A DNA stretch of 13,813 nt from CAG-791 sp003447895. GTDB taxonomy: Bacteria > Bacillota > Clostridia > Lachnospirales > Lachnospiraceae. The notes beneath the pieces were generated by a model. The model made no database searches and was not told where the DNA came from. It saw nothing but the letters and a program-made list of their open reading frames with translations. The DNA lies in contig CAMOMX010000056.1 of assembly GCA_946620035.1 (NCBI GenBank), positions 1-13,813 of the forward strand, in the 5' to 3' direction. Numbering within the stretch: the stretch's first letter is position 1; the number at the start of each line of letters is the position of its first letter. This document shows, one piece after another, positions 12,315 to 13,813 of the stretch. Position numbers and translations under genes: made by a program.

Positions 12315-12911
12315 TCAGTAAAGCTGCGTAAAGGACTCATAGTGGTCCTCCGTGTAATAGATCCTGCCGTCATCGGAGTAGATGAGCCTCTTGGCGCCCC
12401 GCTTTTTCTTTCCCAGCGTATCGATATCACATTCCTTGTAATTGCCGTCCGGAAGCAGTCCCTCATAGTTTCCGAAATGGTTTCCCCCTATGCATTTGCC
12501 GGGCGCGTAGGGTTCCAGTGACCCCCCGGTCCATCCGAGCTTCTCAGCCTCCTTCTTGGTAATGAAATTGGAAGGGAGTTTCCCGTAGGTGTGGATGTAA
12601 AGCGCCACGTCCTCTTTGGTCGTATAGCTTCCGTTTTCGTCGATCTGCTGCTGTCCGCTGTCCGCTTCCGGTGCTTCCGCGGTCTGCTGCTGTCCGCCGT
12701 CCGCTTCCGGGCTTTCTTCCTCCGACGGCAGATTCCCTGCTTCCGTCTCCTGTTCCGTCTCCGTCACAGAAACAAGCGTCGGGGCGCTCTCCTGCTGCGT
12801 TCCGGTGCCCGTGCCGTTTCCTCCCTGCCTGCACCCTGCGAGCAGCAGAACCGCCATCAGGGCCGCTATGAAAAGGCAGAGCCATCTGCTTCTTTTCCTG
12901 TACTTTGCCAT
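12315..12911 (-). CDS. Barnase-type ribonuclease with lipoprotein signal (barnase domain at C-terminus)
   Basis: The 198-residue protein has three parts. Residues 1-27 are a lipoprotein signal (basic start, hydrophobic core, lipobox LAGC with Cys27). Residues 28-95 are a Gln/Glu/Thr-rich linker in which PEADGGQQQ and PEADSGQQQ repeat. Residues 96-198 are a barnase domain; KLPSNFITKKEAEKLGW aligns with barnase KLPDNYITKSEAQALGW. All main catalytic residues are present: Lys119 (barnase Lys27), Glu160 (Glu73), Arg171 (Arg83), Arg175 (Arg87) and His190 (His102, in EDHYESF). Barnase cuts single-stranded RNA and is normally secreted free; the lipobox predicts a membrane-anchored form here. GGAGGG precedes the ATG by six bases. 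It lies 32 bases after the NlpC/P60 gene and just upstream of barstar. Roles in scavenging RNA, defence or competition are all possible. Confidence 0.93.
   Translation of the reverse strand: MAKYRKRSRWLCLFIAALMAVLLLAGCRQGGNGTGTGTQQESAPTLVSVTETEQETEAGNLPSEEESPEADGGQQQTAEAPEADSGQQQIDENGSYTTKEDVALYIHTYGKLPSNFITKKEAEKLGWTGGSLEPYAPGKCIGGNHFGNYEGLLPDGNYKECDIDTLGKKKRGAKRLIYSDDGRIYYTEDHYESFTQLY
12644..12710 (-). repeat. Direct repeat in the ribonuclease linker
   Basis: Two 28-base copies (12644-12671 and 12683-12710) differ at one base and lie 39 bases apart. They encode the repeated PEAD(G/S)GQQQ unit of the linker, so linker length may vary among strains. Confidence 0.8.
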
Positions 12912-12943
12912 AAATTTCCCTCCGTCCCCGCGGCACAGCGGTT

Positions 12944-13813
12944 TTACTCAAATATTCTCCGGATATCGGCGATCGTCCTGTAATCCGCTCTCTCGCTGAT
13001 CTTGATGCCGTCACGGCTGTTGGATGCATGGACGATCCTGCCGTCTCCCATATAGATCGCTACATGTCCGTAATAACAGACAATATCTCCCGCTCTCGCC
13101 TCTGAGAGCGAAGCCACCCTCTTTCCTTTCTGCCGGATCGCCGCGTCATAATGAGGGAGGCTCACACCGAAGTGCTGATAGATCAGCATGACGAATCCGG
13201 AGCAGTCCGTCCCGTTTGTCAGGCTGCAGCCGCCGTACACATAAGGATTTCCCACAAACTGAAGCGCATATTCCACCACCTGATCGCCTTTCGTCTTCGC
13301 GGGCCTTGCGTCCGCTGTCCCGGAGGCGCGGGTCGCCGCTTTCGCGGTTTCTGTCTTCTTTTCTTCCGCCTCTTTGTTCTGTGTGCCGCCCGAGGATACC
13401 GCGCTCTGCGCATCCTGTTTCTTTGCAGTGCCGGATTCCGCGCTCACCCCGGCCTTCCTGCTCCTTTCCGGGTCAAGGGCTCCGTTTTTCAAAAAATAGT
13501 ACTTTTTCTTTCCCAGCGTGAGCCAGCCGCTCTTCCTCTCCCCGTTTCTCATCAGGTAATAGGTGTGACCGCCGATCCTCAGCCAGCCGGTCATCATCAC
13601 GCCGTTCTTTTTCAGATAATACCATTTCCCGTTGTACCTGAGCCAGCCGGTCTTTCTCGCTCCGCTCTGATTCAGGTAATACCAGCTGCCCTTCAGCTTG
13701 AGCCAGCCGGTCTTCATCGCTCCGCTCTTTGTCAGGTAGTACCACTTGCCGGCATCTCTGAGCCAGCCGGTCTTCATCGCTCCGCTCTTTGTCAGGTAGT
13801 ACCACTTACCGCC
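12944..13813 (-). CDS. NlpC/P60 cell-wall peptidase with N-terminal wall-binding repeats (5' end outside window)
   Basis: The frame is open to the right edge, so only the last 289 residues are visible. The ATG at 13777 lies inside a repeat and is not the true start. The visible chain begins with 20-residue repeats of the choline-binding/cell-wall-binding type (pattern GKWYYLTKSGAMKTGWL; one partial and five full, the last degenerate). A charged Ala/Lys/Glu linker follows, then a C-terminal NlpC/P60 domain. Its catalytic cysteine is in GTDCSGFV, the histidine in GHVAIYMGDG, and the third polar residue is probably in IVHASNS. Such enzymes cut gamma-D-glutamyl-diamino acid or related bonds in peptidoglycan stem peptides outside the cell; the repeats hold them at the wall. 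A signal peptide is expected beyond the window. The barnase-type gene follows after 32 bases, so co-transcription is likely. Confidence 0.92.
   Translation of the reverse strand, partial: GGKWYYLTKSGAMKTGWLRDAGKWYYLTKSGAMKTGWLKLKGSWYYLNQSGARKTGWLRYNGKWYYLKKNGVMMTGWLRIGGHTYYLMRNGERKSGWLTLGKKKYYFLKNGALDPERSRKAGVSAESGTAKKQDAQSAVSSGGTQNKEAEEKKTETAKAATRASGTADARPAKTKGDQVVEYALQFVGNPYVYGGCSLTNGTDCSGFVMLIYQHFGVSLPHYDAAIRQKGKRVASLSEARAGDIVCYYGHVAIYMGDGRIVHASNSRDGIKISERADYRTIADIRRIFE
13466..13813 (-). repeat. Tandem 60-bp repeats encoding wall-binding modules
   Basis: Units of 60 bp (20 residues, starting at Trp) lie at 13706-13765, 13646-13705, 13586-13645, 13526-13585 and 13466-13525, with a sixth cut by the edge. 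The two rightmost copies are identical over 48 bases (13700-13747 and 13760-13807), while those nearer the peptidase domain are diverged. Confidence 0.9.

Noticed and set aside
13466..13813. CRISPR-like or intergenic repeat array
   Set aside because: The 60-bp periodicity is in frame and encodes wall-binding modules with conserved Trp, Tyr and Gly.

Overview
The window looks like chromosomal DNA from a low-GC-type Gram-positive anaerobe of the class Clostridia, most likely a gut or rumen Lachnospiraceae. This rests on protein style (CUT1 sugar transporter with a Ser/Ala/Glu-rich lipoprotein linker, a cellobiose phosphorylase resembling the clostridial enzyme as I recall it, a CBS-domain family II pyrophosphatase, choline-binding-type wall repeats) and on strong AGGAGG-type ribosome binding sites. 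Base composition is near 50% GC. The taxon is an inference; no marker gene is present.

Left part (1-7785): a cellobiose uptake and phosphorolysis locus. On the minus strand lie a LacI-family regulator, a sugar-binding lipoprotein and two CUT1 permeases, followed by the truncated start of another lipoprotein gene with its own promoter. Divergently on the plus strand is a GH94 cellobiose phosphorylase with a good sigma-A promoter. Three near-identical palindromes (core AAACGTTTT) lie upstream of the permeases, upstream of the regulator, and upstream of the phosphorylase promoter; they are the probable operators of the LacI protein. No ATPase gene is present, so the transporter probably borrows a shared MsmX-type ATPase.

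Middle part (7786-11065): a CBS-DRTGG-CBS family II inorganic pyrophosphatase (minus) diverges from an O-acetylhomoserine sulfhydrylase, MetY type (plus). A 224-bp intergenic region holds a promoter for each. Both genes end at strong stem-loop terminators.

Right part (11066-13813): four minus-strand genes in a probable single transcription unit. In order of transcription they are an NlpC/P60 wall peptidase with 20-residue wall-binding repeats (its start lies beyond the window), a barnase-type ribonuclease carrying a lipoprotein signal and a long acidic linker, a barstar-type inhibitor, and a PPP-family metallophosphatase. The barnase-barstar pair is the most noteworthy item: a complete ribonuclease active site on a protein predicted to be membrane-anchored outside the cell, next to a predicted wall enzyme and with its cytoplasmic inhibitor directly downstream. 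No mobile element, CRISPR array, tRNA or rRNA was seen.
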